A DNA stretch of 12,523 bases from an uncultured Bacteroidales bacterium (GTDB lineage: Bacteria > Bacteroidota > Bacteroidia > Bacteroidales > Paludibacteraceae), in the NCBI GenBank assembly GCA_937891905.1, contig CALATT010000043.1, positions 1 through 12,523 on the forward strand, read 5' to 3'. Position 1 is the first letter of the stretch; each line of letters begins with the position of its first letter. Position numbers and translations under genes: made by a program. Of this stretch, positions 1 to 7,069 are shown in pieces. The notes below the pieces were generated by a model. That model searched no databases. It worked only from the letters and a program-made list of their open reading frames with translations, and was not told the origin of the DNA.

Positions 1-25
1 TTATACGTTACACCCTAATATGAAA

Positions 26-57
26 TTTGCATATGTGCAATATTTTTACTACCTTCG
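26..57 (+). promoter_or_regulatory. Promoter-like module, upstream copy
   Basis: A TTTG at 26-29 is followed 20 nt later by TACCTTCG at 50-57. This is one base off the Bacteroidetes housekeeping pattern TTTG-N19-21-TAnnTTTG. The -33 box is embedded in TTGCATATGTGCA (27-39), and the same 13-mer with the same spacing recurs at 403-433 in front of the arginine operon. No gene follows this copy directly, so it may start a longer leader transcript, or it may be a decayed duplicate. Whether it is active cannot be judged from sequence. Confidence 0.35.
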
Positions 58-80
58 ACCTACTCCCCCTTGTTTTTAAC

Positions 81-265
81 AGGGGCCCCTTCGAATGTTA
101 CGGTCGCATTTTGCGGCATATAGCAATATTTCGGCACGCCCCTTCCATCGTATAGTTGGTTATGTGCTATAGTTAAGTCTGTGCGGTGGTACTTCGGCAC
201 GCCCCTTCCCCTACGGGGTGGGTTCCCTCCGAAAGTACAGTCGCGTCCTGCAGCCCATATGCAAG
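81..265. repeat. Two diverged copies of an intergenic repeat
   Basis: The 17-mer TTCGGCACGCCCCTTCC occurs at 130-146 and again, identical, at 193-209. A second, diverged block also occurs twice. At 82-126 a G/C-rich start leads to CGGTCGC and GCGGCATATAGCAA, and at 220-264 a similar start leads to CAGTCGC and GCAGCCCATATGCAA. The palindrome AGGGGCCCCT (81-90) lies at the head of the first copy. No open reading frame with protein-like features is seen here. The arrangement looks like an interspersed non-coding element present in two partial copies. Confidence 0.5.
189..238. repeat. Long imperfect hairpin
   Basis: GTACTTCGG (189-197) pairs with CCGAAAGTAC (229-238) with a single bulged A. Inside it, CCC (203-205) pairs with GGG (220-222), and CCCC (208-211) with GGGG (215-218) around a TAC loop. 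The whole 50-nt block can fold as one interrupted stem in RNA or extrude as a cruciform. No T-run follows, so it does not look like an intrinsic terminator. It contains the second copy of the 17-mer repeat. Confidence 0.5.
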
Positions 266-428
266 GGATGGGTGTTTTTGCCAGTACTATATACTCCGTT
301 TAGTGCTCGTCTATATGCCGCATTTATGCTTGCATATGCAGCATATTTCCAACCACAAAACATAGAATGCTATTCTATTAGGCAAAAAAAACACCCATTT
401 ACTTGCATATGTGCAGTTTTTGTTGTAC
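235..428. repeat. Imperfect inverted repeat around a 98-nt centre
   Basis: The left arm (235-282) contains, in order, GTACA, CTGCA, CATATGCAAG and TGGGTGTTTTTGCC. The right arm (381-428) contains the reverse complements in mirror order: GGCAAAAAAAACACCCA, CTTGCATATG, TGCAG and TGTAC, with small spacer differences. The centre (283-380) holds the palindrome TGCATATGCA (331-340) and a small hairpin, ATAGAAT/ATTCTAT (362-378). The right arm overlaps the probable arginine promoter. No transposase or target-site duplication is seen, so calling it a MITE-like element would be speculative. Confidence 0.5.
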
Positions 429-433
429 CTTTG
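402..433 (+). promoter_or_regulatory. Probable promoter of the arginine operon
   Basis: TTG (403-405) and TACCTTTG (426-433) are separated by 20 nt. This fits the Bacteroidetes primary sigma pattern TTTG-N19-21-TAnnTTTG, with a complete TAnnTTTG box. Transcription would start near 440, leaving a leader of about 57 nt before the ATG at 497. The -33 box lies within the near-palindrome TTGCATATGTGCA (403-415), so a protein binding there would occlude the promoter. Confidence 0.6.
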
Positions 434-444
434 CGCGATTTTTC

Positions 445-462
445 ATATACCATATGGTATAT
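445..462. promoter_or_regulatory. 18-bp perfect palindrome, candidate operator
   Basis: ATATACCATATGGTATAT is perfectly self-complementary over 18 bp. It begins 12 nt after the TACCTTTG box, placing it at about +5 to +22 of the predicted arginine operon transcript. Position and length suit an operator for a dimeric repressor. E. coli ARG boxes are also 18-bp palindromes, but their TGAAT/ATTCA arms are absent here, so assignment to ArgR is not supported by sequence. In RNA it could also form a short hairpin in the leader. Confidence 0.5.
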
Positions 463-496
463 CAGTCTGATAATTTTAAATTCTTATATAGGTACA

Positions 497-2224
497 ATGA
501 TACAATTTTCTATTGAGGTAGCTGCCGAAAAGCATATACCCTATGTAGCAGAAATCCTGCAAACTATCGAAGAAGCAGCCAAAGACAGAGGCACTGGTAT
601 CGCAAAGCGTAACCCTGAGTATGTGGCACAGAAAATGCGCGAAGGAAAAGCCGTCATCGCCATGAACGGAGACCAATTCGCGGGCTTCAGTTATATCGAA
701 TGCTGGGACCACGGACATTTCGTGGCTAACTCAGGACTCATCGTCAAACCCGAATACCGCAACATGGGTTTGGCCAAACAAATCAAAACACGCATCGTGG
801 AACTATCCCAAGAGATGTTTCCAAATGCGAAAATATTCTCCCTCACCACTGGCGCTGCGGTGATGAAGATGAATACCGAATTGGGATTCAAACCTGTCAC
901 ATTCCAAGACCTCACCACCGACCCTAAGTTCTGGAAAGGATGCGAGAGTTGCGTCAACTATGATGTGCTATGCCGTAATAATTTCAAGCGCTGCTTATGC
1001 ACAGGTCTGCTCTTCGAACCACCACACAAAAAACGCGTAGTGGTTGCTTACAGCGGTGGTTTGGACACCTCCTACACCGTGATGTACCTTGCCAAAGAGT
1101 TAGGCTACGAAGTGCATGCCGTATGCGCCAACACAGGCGGATTTAGTGCAGAGCAGTTGCGCCAGAACGAAGAGAACGCCTATAAATTAGGTGCTACCAC
1201 TTATGCTACCTTAGATGTGGAGCAAGAGTATTACGAGAAGAGCATCAAATACATGGTATATGGTAATGTGCTACGCAATGGCACCTACCCTATCTCTGTC
1301 AGTTCAGAGCGTATCTTCCAAGCCCTCGCTATCGCTCGCTATGCACGCGAAGTGGAGGCAGACGCTATCGCACACGGCAGTACAGGCGCAGGAAACGACC
1401 AAGTACGATTTGACATGACCTTCCTCGTTGCTGCTCCTGGTGTGGAGATCATCACACTCACACGCGACAAAGCACTCACACGCCAAGAGGAAATCGACTA
1501 CCTCAATGCGCATGGTTTCGAAGCAGACTTTGAGAAACTCAAATACTCCTACAATGTAGGTCTATGGGGCACCAGTATATGCGGCGGAGAGATACTCGAT
1601 AGTAAGCAAGGATTACCTGAAAGCGCTTACCTCAAGCAAGTGACCAAAAACGGCGAAGAAGATATCGAGCTCGAGTTTGAGAACGGTGTACTCGTAGGCG
1701 TGAATGGCGAGCGTTACGAAAATGGCGTGAAGGCTATCCAAGCCGTAGAAGCTATCGCAGCACCATACGGTATTGGTCGTGACATGCATGTGGGCGATAC
1801 CATCATCGGTATCAAAGGTCGCGTAGGATTCGAAGCCGCAGCACCTATGCTCATCATCTCCGCACATAAGTTCCTCGAGAAATTCACCCTCTCCAAATGG
1901 CAACAATACTGGAAAGACCAAGTGGCTAACTGGTACGGCATGTTCCTCCACGAGAGCCAATACATGGAGCCTGTCATGCGCGATATAGAAGCCATGCTTG
2001 AGTCCAGCCAACGCAATGTGAGCGGCAAAGTGACCATGCACCTCCGCCCATACATGTACGAGACAGTAGGCGTTGACTCAACCAACGACCTGGTAAAGAC
2101 CAAGTTGGGCGAGTACGGCGAGATGCAGAAAGGATGGACATCCGAGGAAGCCAAAGGATTCATCAAAGTATTATCCACCCCATTACGCGTGTACTACGCT
2201 AATCACGACGACGAGACATTATGA
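497..2224 (+). CDS. argG: GNAT acyltransferase-argininosuccinate synthase fusion
   Basis: This is a single 575-residue frame. Residues 1-175 are a GNAT N-acyltransferase, with an acyl-CoA-binding stretch near YRNMGLA (87-93) and a Cys cluster GCESC (148-152) and CLC (166-168). It resembles the Bacteroides acetyltransferase encoded beside argG, which I recall being proposed as an N-succinylglutamate synthase, the first committed step. Residues from about 177 to the end are a complete argininosuccinate synthase, which joins citrulline and aspartate using ATP. It has the P-loop SGGLDTS (186-192), the motif HGSTGAGNDQ starting at 293, and a normal C-terminus. The synthase half has no ATG of its own. 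The only nearby alternative, GTG for Val182, would cut into the first beta strand. The start at 497 is chosen because homology begins there; upstream in-frame sequence is non-coding repeat. The last four bases overlap argC (ATGA). Domain identities are secure; the acyl donor is inferred. Confidence 0.9.
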   Translation: MIQFSIEVAAEKHIPYVAEILQTIEEAAKDRGTGIAKRNPEYVAQKMREGKAVIAMNGDQFAGFSYIECWDHGHFVANSGLIVKPEYRNMGLAKQIKTRIVELSQEMFPNAKIFSLTTGAAVMKMNTELGFKPVTFQDLTTDPKFWKGCESCVNYDVLCRNNFKRCLCTGLLFEPPHKKRVVVAYSGGLDTSYTVMYLAKELGYEVHAVCANTGGFSAEQLRQNEENAYKLGATTYATLDVEQEYYEKSIKYMVYGNVLRNGTYPISVSSERIFQALAIARYAREVEADAIAHGSTGAGNDQVRFDMTFLVAAPGVEIITLTRDKALTRQEEIDYLNAHGFEADFEKLKYSYNVGLWGTSICGGEILDSKQGLPESAYLKQVTKNGEEDIELEFENGVLVGVNGERYENGVKAIQAVEAIAAPYGIGRDMHVGDTIIGIKGRVGFEAAAPMLIISAHKFLEKFTLSKWQQYWKDQVANWYGMFLHESQYMEPVMRDIEAMLESSQRNVSGKVTMHLRPYMYETVGVDSTNDLVKTKLGEYGEMQKGWTSEEAKGFIKVLSTPLRVYYANHDDETL

Positions 2225-3153
2225 TCAAAGTAGGAATTATTGGTGCCGCGGGATACACAGCAGGCGAACTGATTCGCCTCTTGGTTCACCACCCACACGC
2301 ACAAATCATCTTCGCACACTCCACCAGCAATGCCGGCAAACCCTTTCACGCCGTGCATGAAGGACTCATAGGCGATACAGAGCAATGCTTCTCTGATACC
2401 TACGACCTCAATGCCATCGATGTGCTCTTCCTTTGCTCCGGCCACGGCAAGAGTACCGCTTTTTGGGCAGAGAACGAGTGTCCTGACACACTCAAGATCA
2501 TCGACCTTGCGCAGGACTACCGCGATGAGCACGATGGCTATGTATATGGTTTGCCCGAATGGCAACGAGACAAAATCACACAAGCCACCAAGATAGCTAA
2601 CCCTGGTTGCTTCGCCACATGCATCCAATTGGCACTCCTGCCTATGATGGGCAAAACAGAGCAAGCCAATGTGACAGCCATCACGGGCGCGACAGGCGCA
2701 GGACAGAAACCCACCGCCACCACCCATTTCGCATGGCGTAATGACAATATATCCGTCTATAAAGCCTTCACGCACCAGCACCTCATCGAGATAGGTCGCA
2801 ACACAGGCATACAAGTGGATTTCGTACCTATGCGAGGCGACTTCTCACGAGGCATCTTCGCTGCTGTCACCATGCCTTTTGACGGCACTGCCGAAGAAGC
2901 GCACGCGCTATACAGCGCCTACTACCAAGAGGCAGCGTTCACCCATGTGAGCGAGAGAGAAGTGAACCTCAAAGAGGTGGTCAATACCAATAAATGTATC
3001 CTGCATACCGAGGTACACGAAGGCAAACTGCTCGTCACTTCCGTCATAGACAACCTCCTCAAAGGAGCAAGCGGACAAGCAATACAAAACATGAATATAC
3101 TGTTTGGCTTAGACGAAAAAACGGGCCTACAGCTCAAAGCATTAGCATTTTAA
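2221..3153 (+). CDS. argC: N-acyl-gamma-glutamyl-phosphate reductase
   Basis: This 310-residue enzyme makes the N-acylglutamate semialdehyde from the acyl phosphate with NADPH, the third step of arginine synthesis. The nucleotide-binding turn GAAGYTAGEL lies at residues 8-17 and the catalytic Cys130 in NPGCFAT. A C-terminal stretch VPMRGDFSRG (202-211) corresponds to the family motif near the active site. The length is at the short end for the family. The ATG overlaps the stop of the upstream fusion gene by 4 nt, implying translational coupling. In this operon the acyl group is probably succinyl rather than acetyl, judged from the ArgF' type and not from ArgC itself. Confidence 0.93.
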   Translation: MIKVGIIGAAGYTAGELIRLLVHHPHAQIIFAHSTSNAGKPFHAVHEGLIGDTEQCFSDTYDLNAIDVLFLCSGHGKSTAFWAENECPDTLKIIDLAQDYRDEHDGYVYGLPEWQRDKITQATKIANPGCFATCIQLALLPMMGKTEQANVTAITGATGAGQKPTATTHFAWRNDNISVYKAFTHQHLIEIGRNTGIQVDFVPMRGDFSRGIFAAVTMPFDGTAEEAHALYSAYYQEAAFTHVSEREVNLKEVVNTNKCILHTEVHEGKLLVTSVIDNLLKGASGQAIQNMNILFGLDEKTGLQLKALAF

Positions 3154-3155
3154 TT

Positions 3156-4277
3156 ATGAAACTATTTGATGTATATTCCCTCTTTGACATCACGCCCGTA
3201 AAGGCACAAGGATGTACCATTTGGGACGATAAAGGACAAGAGTACCTCGACCTCTACGGCGGACATGCCGTCATCAGCATAGGTCACACCCATCCACACT
3301 ATGTGGATATGCTCACTCAGCAACTCAATAAAATTGGATTCTACTCCAATTCGGTGCAAAACCCGCTCCAAGAACAATTAGCAGAGCGTTTGGGTAAGCT
3401 GTGCGGATACGAAGACTATACACTCTTTCTTGATAACTCTGGCGCAGAGAGCAATGAGAATGCACTCAAACTGGCATCTTTCCACACAGGCAAGAGTCGC
3501 GTCATTGCCTTCCGCCGCAGTTTCCACGGACGCACAAGCGGGGCTGTAGCTGTAACCGACAATCCAAAGATACAAGCGCCATTCAACACTTGTCACCAAG
3601 TTACTTTCCTTGACCTCAACGATATAGAGAGCGTGGAGCGAGAACTGGCCAAAGGCGATGTGGCGGCTGTCATCATCGAGGGCATCCAAGGTTGCGGAGG
3701 TATTCATATCCCTACTACCGAATTCATGCAATCCCTTCGCCGCCTCACCGAGCAATACGGCGCAGTACTCATCTTAGACGAAGTGCAGAGCGGATACGGC
3801 AGAACAGGTAAGTTCTTCGCACACCAATGGACGGGCATCCAACCAGACATCATCACCATGGCCAAAGGAATGGCGAATGGTTTCCCATGCGGAGGAATCC
3901 TTATATCACCTATGTTCACCGCAACCAAAGGTATGCTCGGCACCACTTTCGGAGGTAACTACCTCGCTATGGTGGCTGCAATAGCCGTACTGGATGTGAT
4001 AGAGCAAGAGAACTTGATAGAGAATGCACTCGCCGTAGGACGATACATCAAAGAGAATATCCCTGCAAGCGATAAGATCAAAGAAGTGCGTGGCGAAGGA
4101 ATGATGATTGGTATCGAGTTTAACGAACCCGTCGCTCCTATCCGACAAGCACTCTTGAAAGACTACCATATTTTCACCGGCGTGGCCGGCACAAACATGG
4201 TGCGCATCCTCGCACCACTCTGCTTGCAGCAACACCAAGCAGAACGATTTATCAACGCACTAAAAGAAATACTATGA
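3156..4277 (+). CDS. argD: N-acylornithine aminotransferase
   Basis: This 373-residue PLP-dependent class III aminotransferase converts N-acylglutamate semialdehyde to N-acylornithine using glutamate as amino donor. Visible residues include NSGAESNENALK (94-105), FHGRT (123-127), LDEVQSGYGRTG (207-218) with cofactor-contacting Asp208, and the PLP lysine Lys237 in MAKGMANG. The ATG at 3156 is used because it lies 2 nt after the argC stop and the family N-terminus begins there. An in-frame extension further upstream lies inside argC and carries no family homology. The stop overlaps the argF' start (ATGA). Substrate could be succinyl- or acetylornithine. Confidence 0.93.
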   Translation: MKLFDVYSLFDITPVKAQGCTIWDDKGQEYLDLYGGHAVISIGHTHPHYVDMLTQQLNKIGFYSNSVQNPLQEQLAERLGKLCGYEDYTLFLDNSGAESNENALKLASFHTGKSRVIAFRRSFHGRTSGAVAVTDNPKIQAPFNTCHQVTFLDLNDIESVERELAKGDVAAVIIEGIQGCGGIHIPTTEFMQSLRRLTEQYGAVLILDEVQSGYGRTGKFFAHQWTGIQPDIITMAKGMANGFPCGGILISPMFTATKGMLGTTFGGNYLAMVAAIAVLDVIEQENLIENALAVGRYIKENIPASDKIKEVRGEGMMIGIEFNEPVAPIRQALLKDYHIFTGVAGTNMVRILAPLCLQQHQAERFINALKEIL

Positions 4278-5236
4278 AATCATTCTTTCATGTACAAGAT
4301 ATAGGCGACCTGCGACTCGCATTAGACGAGGCACGCCAAGTGAAAGCAACACCCTACGCGTGGAAATACTTGGGCGAAAACAAGACCATCATGCTTGTTT
4401 TCTTCAACTCCTCTCTGCGTACGCGCTTATCGTCACAGAAAGCAGCACTCAACCTCGGCATGTCGCCTATCGTGCTCAATATAGGGCAGGATAGTTGGCA
4501 ACTCGAGACCGAACTCGGCGTCATCATGGACGGCACCAAGAGCGAACACTTGCGCGAAGCGATACCTGTCATGGCCTCATACTGTGACATCATCGGCGTA
4601 CGCTCCTTCGCAGGACTTACTGACCGTGAGTTTGACTATCAAGAAACTATCCTTCAGCAGTTCGTTCAGTATGCAGGCAAACCCGTCATCTCCTTAGAGT
4701 CAGCTACGGTTCACCCATGCCAAGCATTTGCTGACCTCATCACTATCGATGAATACAAAGAGACAGCACGCCCTAAAGTGGTGCTCACTTGGGCTCCCCA
4801 CCCTAAGGCATTACCACAAGCTGTACCTAACTCATTCGCCGAGTGGATGAACGCTGCGGATGTGGACTTTGTCATCACCCATCCTAAGGGTTACGAACTC
4901 GACCCGCGTTTTGCAGGCAACGCACGCGTGGAGTACGACCAGATGAAAGCCCTTGAAGGAGCGGACTTCGTCTATGCCAAGAACTGGTCATGCCCGGGTG
5001 TGACAGAACCGGATAACTACGGTAAGATACTCTGCGACGACCGCAGTTGGATGGTAGATGAAGCACATATGGCAGTCACCAATAATGCACGCTTCATGCA
5101 CTGCCTGCCTGTTCGCCGCAATGTGATCGTAAGCGACGGCGTGATTGATTCACCGCGCTCTATCGTCATCCCCGAAGCTGCCAACCGCGTGACAAGCATT
5201 CAAGTGGTCATGAAACGCATGCTGGAGAATCTATGA
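4274..5236 (+). CDS. argF': N-succinylornithine carbamoyltransferase-like (ArgF')
   Basis: This 320-residue enzyme transfers the carbamoyl group from carbamoyl phosphate to N-acylated ornithine. It carries the carbamoyl phosphate motif SSLRTR (46-51), HPCQ (147-150) and HCLPVRR (276-282), and is closely similar throughout to the Bacteroides N-succinylornithine enzyme. Residue 90, in the loop DGTKSEHL, is Ser. In the Bacteroides fragilis enzyme this position is Pro90, and the Xanthomonas acetylornithine enzyme has Glu at the equivalent site; published swaps of these residues change specificity. The loop around 239-246 is also about three residues longer than the Bacteroides enzyme as I recall it. 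The family assignment is firm; succinyl preference is likely but not proven. The gene overlaps both neighbours by 4 nt. Confidence 0.9.
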   Translation: MKSFFHVQDIGDLRLALDEARQVKATPYAWKYLGENKTIMLVFFNSSLRTRLSSQKAALNLGMSPIVLNIGQDSWQLETELGVIMDGTKSEHLREAIPVMASYCDIIGVRSFAGLTDREFDYQETILQQFVQYAGKPVISLESATVHPCQAFADLITIDEYKETARPKVVLTWAPHPKALPQAVPNSFAEWMNAADVDFVITHPKGYELDPRFAGNARVEYDQMKALEGADFVYAKNWSCPGVTEPDNYGKILCDDRSWMVDEAHMAVTNNARFMHCLPVRRNVIVSDGVIDSPRSIVIPEAANRVTSIQVVMKRMLENL

Positions 5237-5997
5237 TACAAGTAATCAAAATAGGCGGCGGAGTATTGGAGAATGAAGCGCAGAGAAATGCGTTTCTTCG
5301 CCAGTTCGCAGCCATAGAAGGACCCAAAGTGTTAGTACACGGAGGCGGTCGATTAGCCACCACCATGGCTGAGCGTATGGGCATAGAGACACATATGATT
5401 GACGGACGACGCGTCACCGATAAAGAGACACTCGATATCGTCACCATGGTCTATGGCGGACTGATCAATAAGCAAGTGGTAGCACAACTGCAGACCATGG
5501 GCGTCAACGCTATCGGACTCACAGGCGTGGACGGCGGATGGATGAAAGCCGTCAAGAGACCCCTCAGAAATGGTATCGATTATGGCTTCGTAGGCGATGT
5601 GATAGCAGTCAATGGCAATCATATCCGCATGCTGTTGGATAACGGACTGACACCTGTCATCGCACCCATCACCTTCAGTGCCGAAGGATGGCTACTCAAC
5701 ACCAATGCCGATACTATCGCTTCCGAGACCGCTAAATCCTTAGCACCCGATGTGCAACTCACTTTCTGCTTCGAGAAAGCAGGGGTATTGAGCAACCCAG
5801 ATGATGAGGATTCCGTCATCCCACAGATAACCCAAGAGACCTATAGTTCGTTATTAGCTGACGGCACTATCTCTGGCGGTATGATACCCAAGATTGAGAA
5901 TGCCTTCGCCGCACTCGCCCATGGCGTACAATCCGTTCGCATCACCCATGCCAGCAATTTACAAGGGGGAACAGTGATAGTCGCGTTCGGCAATTAG
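5233..5997 (+). CDS. argB: N-acylglutamate kinase
   Basis: This 254-residue amino acid kinase phosphorylates N-acylglutamate, the second pathway step. Residues seen are Lys6 in KIGGG, HGGG (36-39), Arg60, NTNAD (156-160) with Asn158 and Asp160, and Lys220 in GGMIPK. These match the substrate and ATP ligands known from E. coli NAGK. It lacks the N-terminal helix that in arginine-inhibited hexameric kinases mediates feedback control. It is therefore probably the short dimeric type, not inhibited by arginine, and control may lie at transcription or at the first step. It is the last gene of the operon, overlapping argF' by 4 nt, and ends in TAG. Confidence 0.93.
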   Translation: MIQVIKIGGGVLENEAQRNAFLRQFAAIEGPKVLVHGGGRLATTMAERMGIETHMIDGRRVTDKETLDIVTMVYGGLINKQVVAQLQTMGVNAIGLTGVDGGWMKAVKRPLRNGIDYGFVGDVIAVNGNHIRMLLDNGLTPVIAPITFSAEGWLLNTNADTIASETAKSLAPDVQLTFCFEKAGVLSNPDDEDSVIPQITQETYSSLLADGTISGGMIPKIENAFAALAHGVQSVRITHASNLQGGTVIVAFGN

Positions 5998-6119
5998 TCG
6001 CAATGGTCCATACCGCTCTGCTAAATGGACGGGCTCCTAATGCCTCCGCTCTTAACTCGGACTATCGCTTACGCTAGCAGTCCTCGTTAGTATTATATTA
6101 ATTTGTTTTTAGTTTTCAG
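5998..6119. other. Convergent intergenic region, possible terminator
   Basis: The gap between argB and the convergent purC holds two potential hairpins. One is GTCCAT (6006-6011) with ATGGAC (6025-6030). The other is GGACT (6059-6063) with AGTCC (6079-6083), extended inward by GCT/AGC and outward by AAC/GTT across a 2x2 mismatch. A T-rich stretch (6089-6116) follows the second, but the nearest run of Ts is more than 15 nt away, so a classic rho-independent terminator is only weakly supported. Confidence 0.3.
6099..6119 (-). repeat. Heptanucleotide units after the purC stop
   Basis: Read on the plus strand, three 7-nt units (TAATTTG, TTTTTAG, TTTTCAG) abut the reverse-complemented purC stop at 6120-6122. 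On the coding strand these follow the stop as CTGAAAA / CTAAAAA-type units. This is the shortest and most degenerate of three such arrays in the window. Confidence 0.45.
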
Positions 6120-7067
6120 TTAGCGGGTTAGATAGTTATTTACATTGTTCTCAATGCGAGCGGTGAGGTCTTCGGTAGAAGCCTCGATAACGAGTTTCTC
6201 ACCTGTAATACATTCGTACAACTCTACATAGCGGTCGGTGATACCTGCTACCACTTCGTCTGTCATCTCGGGCACTTGCTGTCCCTCTTTGCCTTGGAAA
6301 CCATTCTCTATCAACCATTCGCGTACGAACTCCTTTGATAACTGCTTTTGTGGTAGTCCTGCTTGGAAACGCTCTTCGTACTCATCGGCATAGAAATAGC
6401 GGCTTGAGTCAGGGGTGTGCACCTCATCCATGAGGATGATTTGTTCGCCTTTTTTACCAAACTCATACTTGGTATCAACCAGAATAAGTCCTTGTTTGGC
6501 AGCTATCTCTTGTCCTCTTTGGAAGAGTGCGAGTGCGTATTTCTCCAACTGTGCATACTCTGCTTCGGATACAAGTCCTTGGCTAATGATTTGCTCACGA
6601 GATATATCTTCGTCATGCGCACCTATCTCTGCTTTTGTAGTAGGGGTGATGATTGGTGTAGGGAACTGTTCGTTCTCGCGCATACCTTCAGGAAGTGCTA
6701 CGCCGCATATCTCGCGCACGCCGCTCTTATAGGCACGCCATGCTGAACCGCACAAATAGCCGCGGACGATCATCTCAATAGGATAACCCTCGCAGCGGAT
6801 ACCTACGGTAACCATTGGATCGGGTGTGGCTTGTTTCCAGTTAGGAATAATATCTGTTGTAGCATCCAGAAACTTAGCAGCAATCTGATTGAGTATCTGT
6901 CCCTTGAAAGGAATACCTTTGGGAAGGATAACATCGAAAGCAGATATACGGTCTGTAGCAACCATAACTAATTGGTCATCACCGATGAAGTACACATCGC
7001 GTACCTTGCCGTTATATACTTGTTTCTGACCAGGAAAATTGAAATTTGTTGAAGTTAAAGCGTTCAT
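6120..7067 (-). CDS. purC: Phosphoribosylaminoimidazole-succinocarboxamide synthase
   Basis: This 315-residue SAICAR synthase condenses CAIR with aspartate using ATP in purine synthesis. It is the long form seen in Bacteroides and yeast, with GKVRD (20-24), VRGYLCGSAW (101-110), TPTTKAE (141-147), VDTKYEFG (197-204) and DEVHTPDSSRY (214-224). The length is normal and nothing in the active site looks altered. It is the last gene of the minus-strand cluster and starts 44 nt after the carB stop, with a heptamer array filling that gap. The ATG at 7067 gives the family N-terminus. Confidence 0.95.
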   Translation of the reverse strand: MNALTSTNFNFPGQKQVYNGKVRDVYFIGDDQLVMVATDRISAFDVILPKGIPFKGQILNQIAAKFLDATTDIIPNWKQATPDPMVTVGIRCEGYPIEMIVRGYLCGSAWRAYKSGVREICGVALPEGMRENEQFPTPIITPTTKAEIGAHDEDISREQIISQGLVSEAEYAQLEKYALALFQRGQEIAAKQGLILVDTKYEFGKKGEQIILMDEVHTPDSSRYFYADEYEERFQAGLPQKQLSKEFVREWLIENGFQGKEGQQVPEMTDEVVAGITDRYVELYECITGEKLVIEASTEDLTARIENNVNNYLTR

Positions 7068-7069
7068 AT

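Noticed and set aside
362..397. Small hairpin (ATAGAAT/ATTCTAT) near a homopolymer as a terminator
   Set aside because: On the plus strand it is followed by an A-run, not a T-run, and on the minus strand the T-run precedes the hairpin.
218..496. In-frame open extension upstream of the fusion gene, starting at a GTG
   Set aside because: It runs through the hairpin, inverted repeats, promoter and palindrome, shows no family homology, and the GNAT homology begins at the ATG at 497.
995..1050. Possible sequencing artefact creating the GNAT-ArgG fusion
   Set aside because: Both domains are complete and in frame with a clean linker, and no start codon for ArgG is hidden in another frame. It is kept as real, though resequencing would settle it.
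1613..2178. Antisense open frames opposite the argG part of the fusion
   Set aside because: Two overlapping frames without motifs, both complementary to conserved ArgG sequence.
2203..2814. Long antisense open frame opposite argC
   Set aside because: It is Cys/His-rich, low-complexity-like sequence with no recognisable motif, fully covered by a well-supported gene; a composition shadow.
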